A DNA stretch of 64,000 bases from Bradyrhizobium sp. SRS-191 (lineage in GTDB: Bacteria; Pseudomonadota; Alphaproteobacteria; Rhizobiales; Xanthobacteraceae): assembly GCF_024586915.1 (NCBI RefSeq), contig NZ_JANBVS010000002.1:310001-374000 (forward strand), read 5' to 3'. The notes beneath the pieces are model-generated. The model saw only the letters and a program-made list of their open reading frames with translations, had not been told where the DNA came from and did not search any database. Below, in pieces: positions 44,362-53,834 of the stretch. The position numbers and the translations under genes were made by a program. Numbering within the stretch: position 1 is the first letter of the stretch; the number at the start of each line of letters is the position of its first letter.

Positions 44362-45267
44362 TCATTGGCTGCCCTCACTGATCCACCGCGCCAGTCCCTC
44401 CGCCAGCCCATCGAACATCGCGCGGATCGGCGGGAGGTCCTTCTGGTCCTCGTGCACGGCGAGCCAGCAGTCGAGCTTGAAGGCGACCTGGTCGGCGAGC
44501 ACCGGCACCAGTGCTGGCTTGCGCTTCGCCATCGCCGTCTGCATGCCGCCGATGCCGAGGCCGGCCTCGATCGCGGTGACCTGGGCGACATCGGAATCGG
44601 TGCGGTAGGAGAAGAGCTCGCGCGAGAGCGGCAGTTGGGAGCTGGCGACCGAGCGCGCCGAATGATCGTCGCGGTCGAAGCCGATGACGTGATGCGCCTT
44701 GAGCGTCTCGATCGTGTCGGGCAGGCCGAAGCGGGCGATGTAGTCGCGGTGGGCGTAGAGGCGAAGCGGGATGCGGCCGAGCTTGCGCGCGACGAGGCCG
44801 TCCTGTTTCGGCCGGATCATGCGCACCGCGATGTCGGCGTCGCGCCTGAGCAGATCGTCGGTGCGGTTGTTCAGGACGAGCTCGATAACGATCTCGGGAT
44901 AGCGCTTGCGGATGCCGGCCAGGATCGGCGGCAGCACGAAGGTTCCGACGATCTCGCTCGCCGAGATCCTGACCACGCCGCGCGGCTGCCCTGCATCGCC
45001 GCCGGTCCTGGCCGCGCGCACCAGCGCCGCGAACGCCGCTTCCATCGCCTCGGCATACGGCACCAGGGTCGCCGCCGCTTCGGTCGGCAGCAGGCCGGCC
45101 TGGGAGCGGGTGAACAGCGCGACGCCGAGACCGGCTTCGAGCTCGTCGATGTGGCGGCCGATGGTCGGCTGCGTCGACCCGGTCGCCCGCGCGGCCGCGG
45201 ACAGGCTGCCCCGCCTGACGACGGCGAGGAACGAACGCAGCAGGCTCCAGTCCGAGGGTTCGATCAT
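44362..45267 (-). CDS. LysR family transcriptional regulator
   Basis: A 301-aa regulator with an N-terminal HTH (LLRSFLAVVRRGSLSAAARA, then STQPTIGRHIDELEAGLGVALFTR) and a periplasmic-binding-like effector domain (VRISASEIVGTFVLPPILAG). It is divergent from the epimerase gene across 88 nt, the usual arrangement for a LysR activator and its target. The inducer is unknown. Confidence 0.93.
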   Translation of the reverse strand: MIEPSDWSLLRSFLAVVRRGSLSAAARATGSTQPTIGRHIDELEAGLGVALFTRSQAGLLPTEAAATLVPYAEAMEAAFAALVRAARTGGDAGQPRGVVRISASEIVGTFVLPPILAGIRKRYPEIVIELVLNNRTDDLLRRDADIAVRMIRPKQDGLVARKLGRIPLRLYAHRDYIARFGLPDTIETLKAHHVIGFDRDDHSARSVASSQLPLSRELFSYRTDSDVAQVTAIEAGLGIGGMQTAMAKRKPALVPVLADQVAFKLDCWLAVHEDQKDLPPIRAMFDGLAEGLARWISEGSQ

Positions 45268-45355
45268 ATAAAAATGTATAGCATCTCAAGAATGTTTGGC
45301 AATTTTCGTTTTGGGACAATCGGAGGAGATTGCAGGGACAGCAGGAGATCGATCC

Positions 45356-46321
45356 ATGTCCCACGACACCAATGTCCCCACCGTCCTCATCCTCGGCCTA
45401 ACCGGCGCGATCGGCGGCGCCGTCGCCAGCGCGCTGGCCCGGCGCGGCTTCACCATCCGTGCGCTGACGCGCCGGCCGCCGGCCGAACGGCCGTCCTTTG
45501 CCTTCCCGGTCGACTGGCGCGACGGCGATGCGCGCGATGCGGCCTCCGTGCTTGCGGCTGCCGAGGGCGCCAGCCTGATCGTGCACGGCGTCAATCCGCC
45601 GGGCTATGCGCGCTGGCGCGAGGATGCGCTGCCGATGCTTGCCAACACCATCGCGGCGGCGAAGGCGGCCGGGGCGACGATCGTGTTTCCGGGCAACGTC
45701 TACGTCTACTCATCAGCGTCGCCGGCGGTGGTCAGTGAAACGACGCCGCGGCAGCCGACGACACGGAAGGGGCAGGTGCGGCTGGAGATGGAGGAGATGC
45801 TGGAGCAGGCGGCGCGCGACCATGGCGTCCGCGTCATCGCCGTCAGGGCGGGCGACTTCTTCGGCCCCGGCGTGACCAACTCCTGGTTCGCACAGGCGCT
45901 GGCGAAGGGCGGCATGCAGGCAACGTCGGTGCAGCGCCTGACGCGGCCGGGCATCGGCCATGCCTGGGCGTACGTGCCCGATCTCGCGGAGACGTTCGCG
46001 CGCCTCGTCGACATCAGCGCCGAGCTGCCGGCCTACACGATGCTGAATTTCACCGGGCACTACGATGCGACAGGGCATGACATGACCGACGCAGTCCGCC
46101 GCGTGCGCGAAAAGCCCGACCTGCCGGTGAAGCCGTTCCCCTGGATCATCCTCTGGCTCGCCGCGCCCTTCATAGGCTTCATGCGCGAGGCGATCGAGAT
46201 GCGCTGGCTGTGGAAGCAGAGTCTTGCGCTGGATAACGGCGGGCTGGTCGGGCTGCTGGGACAGGAGCCGCATACGCCGCTGGATGAGGCGGTGAAGGCG
46301 GCGCTCGGGAAGTCCGGCTGA
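45356..46321 (+). CDS. NAD(P)-dependent epimerase/NmrA-like oxidoreductase
   Basis: A 321-aa Rossmann-fold protein with the nucleotide loop VLILGLTGAIGGAVASALA at the N-terminus. It belongs to the atypical SDR group; a strict YxxxK is not evident, though VYVYSSASP sits at the usual catalytic Ser/Tyr region. Start ATG 45356 follows CAGGAG. It is transcribed away from the LysR gene and is probably its target. The substrate is not predictable from sequence. Confidence 0.85.
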   Translation: MSHDTNVPTVLILGLTGAIGGAVASALARRGFTIRALTRRPPAERPSFAFPVDWRDGDARDAASVLAAAEGASLIVHGVNPPGYARWREDALPMLANTIAAAKAAGATIVFPGNVYVYSSASPAVVSETTPRQPTTRKGQVRLEMEEMLEQAARDHGVRVIAVRAGDFFGPGVTNSWFAQALAKGGMQATSVQRLTRPGIGHAWAYVPDLAETFARLVDISAELPAYTMLNFTGHYDATGHDMTDAVRRVREKPDLPVKPFPWIILWLAAPFIGFMREAIEMRWLWKQSLALDNGGLVGLLGQEPHTPLDEAVKAALGKSG

Positions 46322-46419
46322 ACGGACTGTCGTGTTGGTCACGGGCGGACTCCGGGAAAGCCGTTAACGGACCGCGTTGCTTGCTGCGAACCGCTACGGC
46401 GGTGACACGTGCTTCCTCG

Positions 46420-46860
46420 ATCTCGCGGCGCCCACGGCGTCCGAGCTATGCGGGTCGTTTCACCCTCGAAATGCCGAGGGCGCAGGGAATGCCGGGCGCT
46501 GGCCGCACCCATGGCCCGCCAGCGAAAGAAAATGCTGGCGGCAGGTACCACAGGTTCAGCCGAGACATCCCGGCATTCCCCGCGCGACGGTTTTACGGCT
46601 TATACGTCCTCTCCCCGGGGACCGGCTGTCTTGCCCCCGTCACGAATGGATCATCGTCACCATCCGCTTGGCCTCAGCACCGGGAGGCCAGGACCCTACG
46701 ATTTCGCCGACGCACAGTCTCGTTCGTCCGCATGACCAGCATGCTGCGAGACCCGCGCGCCCATCGCATCCCACCCCGCGTGTCGTGACGATCGCGAAAC
46801 GCCCCTCGTGCCGAGGCGGGACGGGCACATACAATCATGATTTTCGGAAAAGCGGAAGCG
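46420..46860. repeat. dispersed intergenic repeat, copy 2 (structured)
   Basis: Second copy of the element at 24883-25335, same orientation. It has the 36-nt (46485-46520) and 41-nt (46547-46587) identical blocks. The outer inverted repeat (46480-46496 with 46569-46585) has one mismatch. The inner hairpin has arms CCGCCAGC (46516-46523) and GCTGGCGG (46534-46541): one base pair is changed on both sides relative to copy 1, so pairing is kept. The surrounding 46322-47130 holds no other supported gene; GTCGCCCGTCGGG recurs near 46985. Confidence 0.85.
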
Positions 46861-47130
46861 CGATATTTTTCGCGGCGGGACTGGACACGGGTGATGTCGT
46901 TGCCGCATCGCGCTAAATGAGATTTTCCGAGCACGAGCGCCCGGCGCTGATCTCGCGGCCATAGGACCAGCCCTGGGAGGCCAAGTCGCCCGTCGGGTCG
47001 CACCGCTTGTCCTTGGGATGGCCGCCCTTCGAAGGATTGACGCCGGCGGTAAAAATGCGGAAACACGCATCAGGACGCATGGTTTGGTTTATTCGCTCGA
47101 CAAGTGAATTGCAGGGGTGGGGACGGGGCA

Positions 47131-50100
47131 TTGACCAGCTTCTATGAGCGGCCGATTCTCAATTCGCCGTATGCTGCGCCGCAGTGGCACCATCCGATGG
47201 ACGATCACGGCCAGCCACTCGATGGGCCGCCGCGGCCGGGGCGCCGGCCGTCGCGGTTCATCGTTCCCGTGCCCGCGGCGCGGAAGAAGGCGGCTAGCGC
47301 GCAAGCGTCGCTGGAGCTCGAGACCTACAGCGAGAATGCGCTGATCAACGAGATCCGCGGTCACGTCGATTCCTGGCGCAGCTTGCGCAATCCGGCCGAT
47401 TGGGGCGTGACGTCGGCGACGCAGCGGCTGCTCGAACATTGGCGGCACCACGAGTTCGTCGGTCCGCGACCGTTCTTCTGTCAGATCGAGGCGGCCGAGA
47501 CCATCATCTGGTTCACCGAGGTCGCGCCGAAGCGGGCCGCCACCCGGAAATTCCTCGATGAACTGCGCAAGGCCAATGACGAGGCCAACCCGGAGCTGTT
47601 CAGGCTGGCGCTGAAGATGGCGACGGGCACCGGCAAGACCACGGTCATGGCGATGCTGATCGCCTGGCAGACTGTCAACGCCGTGCGCAGGGATTCCAAG
47701 GACTTCTCCCGCGCCTTCCTGATCGTGGCACCGGGCATCACCATCCGCGACCGGCTGCGCGTGCTGATGCCGAGCGAGCCGGACAATTACTACGAGACGC
47801 GCGAGATCGTGCCGCCGGAGATGCTTCCGGACATCCGTCGCGCCGAGATCGTCATCACCAACTATCACGCCTTCCAGCACCGCGAGACGCTGTCGCTGAG
47901 CAAGGTCGCGCGCAGCTTTCTGACGGGCAACGCGCCGGAGCCGATCAAGACCACCGAGACCGATGCCGAGATGCTGAAGCGCGCTTGCGAGAAGCTGCTG
48001 AGCTTCGAGCGGGTCAATGTCATCAACGACGAGGCGCATCATTGCTATAGGCACAAGCAGGGCGAGGACGAGGAGGGCGGCCTCACCGGTGAGGACAAGA
48101 AGGAGGCGGCCGAGAACGAGGAGGCGGCCAGGCTGTGGATCAGCGGCATCGAGGCGCTGAACCGCAAGCTCGCGAAGGGTGTCCGCGCGGTCTATGATCT
48201 CTCGGCGACGCCGTTCTTCCTGCGCGGCTCCGGCTATCGCGAGGGCGTGCTGTTTCCCTGGGTGGTCTCCGACTTCAGCCTGATGGACGCGATCGAGAGC
48301 GGCATCGTCAAGTTGCCGCGCGTCCCAGTCACGGACAATCTGGTGCAGACCGATGCGGTGGTGTACCGCGATCTTTGGAAGCATGTCGGCAAGGAATTGC
48401 CGAAGACCGCCGCTGGTGCCAGCAAGCTCAGTCCGCTCGACCTGCCGAACATGATGAAGACGGCGCTCCATGCGCTGTACAGTCACTATGTAGGCGAGTT
48501 CAGGCGGTGGGAAGCTGCTGGCATCGGCGTGCCGCCGGTCTTCATCGTGGTCTGCCAGAATACCGCGATCTCGAAATTGGTCTTTGAATATGTCGCCGGT
48601 TTCGAGCGAGACATCGAGGATAGCGAGCGGTCGGCTTTCCAGCCCGGAGAATTGAAGCTCTTCAGCAATTACGACGATCAGGGCACGCGTTTGCCGAAGC
48701 CCCGCACTTTGCTCATCGACTCCCGGCAGCTCGAATCCGGCGAGGCGCTCGACAAGGGGTTCCGCGAGGCAGCCGGTCCGGAGATCGAGCAGTTCAAGCG
48801 CGAGCGCGCGGGTCGCGAGGGCGCGGGCGGGCAGGGTGAGGTCAGCGACAGCGAGATCCTCCGAGAGGTCATGAACACGGTCGGCCGCAAGGACCGGCTC
48901 GGCGAGCAGATCCGCTGCGTGGTCTCGGTGTCGATGCTGACCGAGGGCTGGGATACGAACACCGTCACGCATATTTTCGGGATACGCGCGTTCGGCACCC
49001 AGCTTTTGTGCGAGCAGGTGGTCGGCCGCGGCCTGCGCCGGCAGTCCTATGAGCTCAATCCCAAGACCGGCCTGTTCGACGTCGAATATGCCGACATCAT
49101 GGGAATTCCGTTCGACTTTGCTTCGTCCCCGCAGGAGACTAAGCCGACCGCGCCAAAGCCGGTGACGCGGGTCCATGCGATCAAGGAGCGCTCCAGCCTG
49201 GAGATCGTATTTCCTCGCGTGAGCGGCTATCGCCGTGATTTGCCGTCCGAGAAGCTGCAAGCCGAGTTTACCGCAGACAGCCGGCTGGAGATCACGCCGC
49301 AGGACATCGGCCCGACCAAGGTGGTGATGGAGGGCATCGTCGGTGCTGGTGTCACGATCGAGCCCGACGAATTGAAGGCGCTGCGCTCGTCGGAGATCAG
49401 CTTCAACCTCGCCAAGCATCTGCTCTACACGCATTTCCGGGATGATGACGGCTTCCCCAAGCAGCATCTGTTTCCGCAGATCCAGCGTATCGCCCGCCGC
49501 TGGATCGACGAGGGCTATCTGGTGACGAGAGGCGTGCCGATCGGCGCCATCCTCTACAAGGACCAGCTCGCGCGCGCGGCCGAGAAGATCAACATCGCCT
49601 GCACCCGCGGCAGCGCCGGGCGGCTGCTCGCGGTGCTCGATCCCTACAATCCCAAGGGCTCAACGCGCTTCGTCAACTTCATCACCTCCAAGCCGGTGTG
49701 GAAGACCGGCGCGCAGCCGCCGAAATGCCAGATCAGCCACGTCGTTGTTGACAGCGACTGGGAGGAGCAGCTCGCGCTGACGCTGGAAGGTCATCCGCGC
49801 GTGCTCGCCTATGCCAAGAACCAGGCGCTCGGCTTCGACATTCCCTATCTCGATGCCGGCGTGATGCGCCGCTACATCCCGGATTTCCTGGTCCGACTCG
49901 ATGTCGGCGCGGAGGAGCCGCTCAACCTCGTGCTCGAAGTGAAGGGCCAGCGTGACGAGAGCGACAAGGCCAAGGCGCAGACTGCGCGCGATCTCTGGGC
50001 CCCCGGCGTCACCGCCCTCGGTGGCTTCGGCCGCTGGGCGTATGCGGAATTCCGCGACTGGGCGTCCATGGAGGAGGATTTTGCCAAGCTGGTCGACCGG

Positions 50101-50145
50101 CTGATGTCGGAATCCGCATCTGCGACCGCGCAGGTGCCGGCATGA
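47131..50145 (+). CDS. restriction endonuclease, SF2 helicase-nuclease (type III Res-like, BPTD_3080 type)
   Basis: A 1004-aa DNA translocase/nuclease. Walker A MATGTGKTT (about 163-171), DEAH box NDEAHHCY (about 299-306) and motif VI QVVGRGLRRQ (about 627-636) define a superfamily 2 helicase like type III Res subunits. Near the C-terminus, YIPDFLVRLD and LNLVLEVKGQ form a PD-(E/D)xK nuclease site (Asp918, Glu936, Lys938). The N-terminus TSFYERPILNSPYA is best started at TTG 47131; GTG 47104 is an alternative. It precedes an adenine methyltransferase, so together they form a restriction-modification system. Confidence 0.88.
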   Translation: MTSFYERPILNSPYAAPQWHHPMDDHGQPLDGPPRPGRRPSRFIVPVPAARKKAASAQASLELETYSENALINEIRGHVDSWRSLRNPADWGVTSATQRLLEHWRHHEFVGPRPFFCQIEAAETIIWFTEVAPKRAATRKFLDELRKANDEANPELFRLALKMATGTGKTTVMAMLIAWQTVNAVRRDSKDFSRAFLIVAPGITIRDRLRVLMPSEPDNYYETREIVPPEMLPDIRRAEIVITNYHAFQHRETLSLSKVARSFLTGNAPEPIKTTETDAEMLKRACEKLLSFERVNVINDEAHHCYRHKQGEDEEGGLTGEDKKEAAENEEAARLWISGIEALNRKLAKGVRAVYDLSATPFFLRGSGYREGVLFPWVVSDFSLMDAIESGIVKLPRVPVTDNLVQTDAVVYRDLWKHVGKELPKTAAGASKLSPLDLPNMMKTALHALYSHYVGEFRRWEAAGIGVPPVFIVVCQNTAISKLVFEYVAGFERDIEDSERSAFQPGELKLFSNYDDQGTRLPKPRTLLIDSRQLESGEALDKGFREAAGPEIEQFKRERAGREGAGGQGEVSDSEILREVMNTVGRKDRLGEQIRCVVSVSMLTEGWDTNTVTHIFGIRAFGTQLLCEQVVGRGLRRQSYELNPKTGLFDVEYADIMGIPFDFASSPQETKPTAPKPVTRVHAIKERSSLEIVFPRVSGYRRDLPSEKLQAEFTADSRLEITPQDIGPTKVVMEGIVGAGVTIEPDELKALRSSEISFNLAKHLLYTHFRDDDGFPKQHLFPQIQRIARRWIDEGYLVTRGVPIGAILYKDQLARAAEKINIACTRGSAGRLLAVLDPYNPKGSTRFVNFITSKPVWKTGAQPPKCQISHVVVDSDWEEQLALTLEGHPRVLAYAKNQALGFDIPYLDAGVMRRYIPDFLVRLDVGAEEPLNLVLEVKGQRDESDKAKAQTARDLWAPGVTALGGFGRWAYAEFRDWASMEEDFAKLVDRLMSESASATAQVPA

Positions 50146-50180
50146 TCGACGAGAACAAGAGAGATTGCCCCCTTGGGGCA

Positions 50181-50265
50181 CGTCATGGCCGGGCTTGTCC
50201 CGGCCATCCACGTCGTCCGGCGATGTGGATGGACGTGGATGCCCGGGACAAGCCCGGGCATGACG
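50181..50265. repeat. palindromic intergenic repeat between the restriction and methyltransferase genes
   Basis: Two 33-nt arms (50181-50213 and 50233-50265) are inverted copies with two differences: CGTCATGGCCGGGCTTGTCC on the left and GGACAAGCCCGGGCATGACG on the right. Each arm also contains its own smaller palindrome (GGCCGGG...CCCGGCC). Such elements are common between genes in Bradyrhizobium and Rhodopseudomonas relatives. It separates two functionally coupled genes by 182 nt and could act as an mRNA hairpin that sets their relative expression. Confidence 0.85.
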
Positions 50266-50327
50266 AGGATAGAGTTGCGTGCATCTCTGCGCGTCGCATC
50301 TGACGCTGCTTAGCTTACCGAGACTGA

Positions 50328-53282
50328 ATGATGGCCCGTTCGCCGAAATCTCCCAAGCCCTCCAAATCCACCAAGCAGGTCGATGCGCTCAAGCACGAGG
50401 CGGCGTCGCGGCGGAACATTCCGACGGCGGAGATGGAGAGCTTCTTCCGGCGCGACGAGGATGCCTCGCCGCTGCCGCCGAAGCACTATCCGCGGGCGCG
50501 GCCGTTGCCGGAGGGTACCACGCGCACGCCGGAGGAGCCGAGCCAGCCGGAGCTGATCTGGAACGGCATGCGCATCACCATCACCGAGGCGCAGAAGCAG
50601 GAACTGGCAGAGACCGGCAAGCTGACTCTGTCGGATGCGCAACTGGTCTGGCGCGGCAAGGACCGGCAGGACTGGTCCGACCTCGTCGTCAACGTGCCGC
50701 CGCTCTACATCCAGGAGAAGATCCATCCCAAGGCCATCATCGACGACCTGAAGCGTGAGACCGCCGAGCGGCGCGAGGCCGGCAGCGACGCGCCCGATCT
50801 GTTCGCCGACTTCAACGGCATCGAACCGGACCAGCGCGCCGAGTTCTACCAGCACGACCAGCACTGGTCGAACCGCATGATCCTCGGCGACAGTCTTCAG
50901 GTGATGGCGAGCCTCGCCGAGCGCGAGGCGCTGCGCGGCAAGGTGCAGTGCATCTATTTTGACCCGCCCTATGGCATCAAGTTCAACTCGAACTGGCAGG
51001 TCTCGACCCAGTCACCTGATGTCAAGGACGGCAAGCAGACCGACATCAGCCGCGAGCCGGAGCAGGTCAAGGCGTTCCGGGATACGTGGAAGGATGGGAT
51101 ACACAGCTACCTCGCGTATTTGCGTGATCGACTGACCGTAGTCCGCGATCTCCTGACTGAAAGCGGATCGGTCTTTGTACAGATCGGCGACGAGAATGTG
51201 CATCGAGTTCGCGCGGTCATGGACGAGGTGTTTGGAGCTGGGAACTGCGTTAGCGAGATTATCGTTCAGAAAACTTATGGATTTTCCTCGGACGCGATTT
51301 CAAATGTGTCAGATTACATTCTTTGGTATGCCCGACATCGTCCGTCGCTAAAGTGGCGTAGCTTGTATGAGGCTAAGCCATTCGTGCTTGGTGAAGGAAA
51401 TGCCAAGTGGCTTATGTTTCCCGATTTTACGTATCGTGGCGTATCCGCTAGTGAAAAATCATCTCAAGTGATACCTGAAGGCGCGAGACCATATAATCCC
51501 GATAACCTAATCTCTCAAGGGCGAGCATCAGATCGCCAGCCGCTGACGTATCGAGGTGTAACCTCTGATCCGTGGGAGAAAAATTCACACTGGAAGGCGA
51601 ACTACCCTGAAGGTGTTAATCGCCTTGTACGGAGTGAGCGGCTGCATCTGGCAAGCAACAGCTTCCGCTATCGCCGTTTTCATAACGACTTTTCCTACCA
51701 GCCGTACTCAAACATTTGGACCGACACAGGCACAGGTAATTTTACCGAAAGTAAGATCTATATAGTTCAATCGGGCAGCAAGACTGTTGAACGCTGCATC
51801 TTGATGTCAACCGATCCCGGCGATCTTGTGCTCGACCCGACCTGCGGCTCTGGTACGACCGCTTACGTCTCGGAATATTGGGGGCGCCGTTGGGTCACCA
51901 TCGATACCAGCCGCGTAGCGCTTGCGCTTGCGCGTGCTCGTTTGATGGCCGCTCGATATCCTTGGTTTCTCCTCGTCGATAGTGTGGAGGGGCGAGTAAA
52001 AGAGGCGGAGCTTACCCAGCGCGCACCACTAGGCGGGGGCATTCGCAACGATGTCCGTCAGGGCTTCGTCTACTATCGTGCTCCACACATTAGTCTGGGC
52101 GATATCGCAAGAAATAGTGCTGTGGACGACATCTGGGACAAGTGGCAGCAGATCCAGGAGCCGCTACGCGCGACGCTGAATGCGGCGATGAGCAAGAGCT
52201 GGGAGGAGTGGCAAATCCCACGCGAGCTGCCGGCCGATGCGCCGACGGAGGCAAAGGAGCCACACGCAAAATGGTGGGAGGCGCGGATCGCGCGGCAGCG
52301 CGAGATCGATGACTCGATCGCGGCGCGGGCCGAGGTCGAATATCTCTACGACAAGCCGTATCAGGACAATGGCCGTGTCCGCGTCGCCGGCCCGTTCACG
52401 GTCGAGAGCCTGTCGCCGCACCGCGCCGCGCCCGCGAGCGAGGAGGAACTGATCGACCTGATCGACGCCGCCGAGGGCAAGCGCGCGGCGGGAGATGCCG
52501 ATCTCGCCGGACAGGACTTTGCGGCCATCGTGATCGACTATCTCAAGACCGAAGGCGTCAAGCAGCAGGCCAAGGGCGACCGCATCACCTTCGAGAGCCT
52601 GTCGCCTTGGCCGGGCAATTTCATCGGCGCCAGCGGCAGCTTCATTGAAGGCGACAACGGCCCGGAGCGCCGCGCCGCGATCCTGATCGGCCCGGAATAC
52701 GGCACGGTCGGCCGGCAGGACATCGTCGCCGCCGCGCGCGAGGCGGTTGACGCCCGTTTCGATGTGCTGATCGCCTGCGCCTTCAATTTCGATGCGCATT
52801 CCTCGGAGCTGGGCAGCCTCGGCAGCCTGAAGATCCTGAAAGCGCGCATCAATCCCGACATGCACATGTCGGACGAGCTGAAGAACACCGGCCGCGGCAA
52901 CATGTTCGTGGTGTTCGGCGAGCCCGACGTCGAGATCCTCGACGCGGGCGGGCCGGAGATCCGCGTCAAGGTCAACGGCGTCGACGTGTTCGATCCCAAC
53001 ACCGGCGACATCCGCTCCAATGATACCAAGGGCATCGCCGCCTGGTTCATCGACACCGACTACAACGAGGAAAGCTTCTTCGTCCGCCACGCCTATTTCC
53101 TCGGCGCCAACGATCCCTACAAGAGCCTCAAGACCGCCCTTCAGGCCGACATCGACGAGGACGCCTGGGCGACGCTCTATTCGGATACGTCACGGCCGTT
53201 CCCACGCCCGAAGAGCCGGCGCATCGCGGTCAAGGTGATCAACCATTTTGGCGATGAAGTGATGAAGGTGTTCGGGGTGTAG
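50328..53282 (+). CDS. site-specific adenine-N6 DNA methyltransferase (type III Mod-like)
   Basis: A 984-aa methyltransferase protecting DNA from the adjacent restriction enzyme. Catalytic motif IV is YFDPPYG (about residue 212) and the AdoMet motif I, LVLDPTCGSGTT, comes later (about 500-511); this beta-class order fits type III Mod. The central segment between them, the likely target-recognition domain, is clearly lower in GC than the ends. The 470-residue C-terminal extension is unusually long and contains no motif I can name. ATG 50328 or 50331 can serve as start. The unknown gene follows after 2 nt. Confidence 0.9.
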   Translation: MMARSPKSPKPSKSTKQVDALKHEAASRRNIPTAEMESFFRRDEDASPLPPKHYPRARPLPEGTTRTPEEPSQPELIWNGMRITITEAQKQELAETGKLTLSDAQLVWRGKDRQDWSDLVVNVPPLYIQEKIHPKAIIDDLKRETAERREAGSDAPDLFADFNGIEPDQRAEFYQHDQHWSNRMILGDSLQVMASLAEREALRGKVQCIYFDPPYGIKFNSNWQVSTQSPDVKDGKQTDISREPEQVKAFRDTWKDGIHSYLAYLRDRLTVVRDLLTESGSVFVQIGDENVHRVRAVMDEVFGAGNCVSEIIVQKTYGFSSDAISNVSDYILWYARHRPSLKWRSLYEAKPFVLGEGNAKWLMFPDFTYRGVSASEKSSQVIPEGARPYNPDNLISQGRASDRQPLTYRGVTSDPWEKNSHWKANYPEGVNRLVRSERLHLASNSFRYRRFHNDFSYQPYSNIWTDTGTGNFTESKIYIVQSGSKTVERCILMSTDPGDLVLDPTCGSGTTAYVSEYWGRRWVTIDTSRVALALARARLMAARYPWFLLVDSVEGRVKEAELTQRAPLGGGIRNDVRQGFVYYRAPHISLGDIARNSAVDDIWDKWQQIQEPLRATLNAAMSKSWEEWQIPRELPADAPTEAKEPHAKWWEARIARQREIDDSIAARAEVEYLYDKPYQDNGRVRVAGPFTVESLSPHRAAPASEEELIDLIDAAEGKRAAGDADLAGQDFAAIVIDYLKTEGVKQQAKGDRITFESLSPWPGNFIGASGSFIEGDNGPERRAAILIGPEYGTVGRQDIVAAAREAVDARFDVLIACAFNFDAHSSELGSLGSLKILKARINPDMHMSDELKNTGRGNMFVVFGEPDVEILDAGGPEIRVKVNGVDVFDPNTGDIRSNDTKGIAAWFIDTDYNEESFFVRHAYFLGANDPYKSLKTALQADIDEDAWATLYSDTSRPFPRPKSRRIAVKVINHFGDEVMKVFGV

Positions 53283-53284
53283 CG

Positions 53285-53830
53285 ATGGCCGTGCTGATCG
53301 AAGCGATCTCCGTCGTCGTCAAACTGAGCTCGCTCTTCGAGCGTTCTCCGGCGGGATGGGAGGATCTCAAGACATCGGTGCCCAACAACACTCTTTGCTC
53401 GGATAATGAACTTGCGCGTGTCGGCTTCATGATGGCCGAAGATGTCCGACCGTTTGTGGAGAGTTTGACAGCTAGCTGCGGTCTCATTCACATTGCCGGT
53501 GGCGAAGCAGTGGACGTCGTGGTGGTCGATCAACTGGCGGGGCCAAAATCGAAATGTTCATGGATCGAGTACGGTCATCTGAATCTCGGTGGCAATCCGA
53601 AGATGCGTGTGGCAGCGTGTCGCCTTAAGGGCAGCAAGCTTACGCAAATCTTCACGCCGGAGGGCTGGGAATTCGAGCAGAGTCTGTCCCGTAGCTACGG
53701 CTTTGTTCCTGGCGGCTCTGAGGCGAAGTCATTGACCTTCCTACGAAGGCAAGACGGTGTTGATGTCTATCTCAATACCCTGACTGGTAAAGAGGTGTAC
53801 GTCGGACGAACTTTTGGGGACCAAAGTTAA
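53285..53830 (+). CDS. unknown protein of the restriction/helicase island
   Basis: A 181-aa protein starting 2 nt after the methyltransferase stop and ending 4 nt before the helicase gene, so it is translationally linked to both. There is no signal peptide or membrane segment. It begins MAVLIEAISVVVKLSSLFER and has a GGEAVDVVVVDQLAGP segment and a basic, beta-like C-terminus. Four cysteines are present without a clear metal motif. GC is about 55% in the parts counted, below its neighbours. It may be a partner, specificity factor or antitoxin-like protein for the RelE-helicase; no homology is claimed. Confidence 0.7.
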   Translation: MAVLIEAISVVVKLSSLFERSPAGWEDLKTSVPNNTLCSDNELARVGFMMAEDVRPFVESLTASCGLIHIAGGEAVDVVVVDQLAGPKSKCSWIEYGHLNLGGNPKMRVAACRLKGSKLTQIFTPEGWEFEQSLSRSYGFVPGGSEAKSLTFLRRQDGVDVYLNTLTGKEVYVGRTFGDQS

Positions 53831-53834
53831 ACTC

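Noticed and set aside
44027..44608. Plus-strand open frame running from the orphan gene end into the LysR gene
   Set aside because: Only the part from 44177 to about 44330 looks like protein; the rest is antisense to LysR. Kept only as a gene remnant.
47089..49467. Long minus-strand open frame of about 790 codons opposite the restriction gene
   Set aside because: Antisense to helicase motifs that are intact on the plus strand; no protein-like features.
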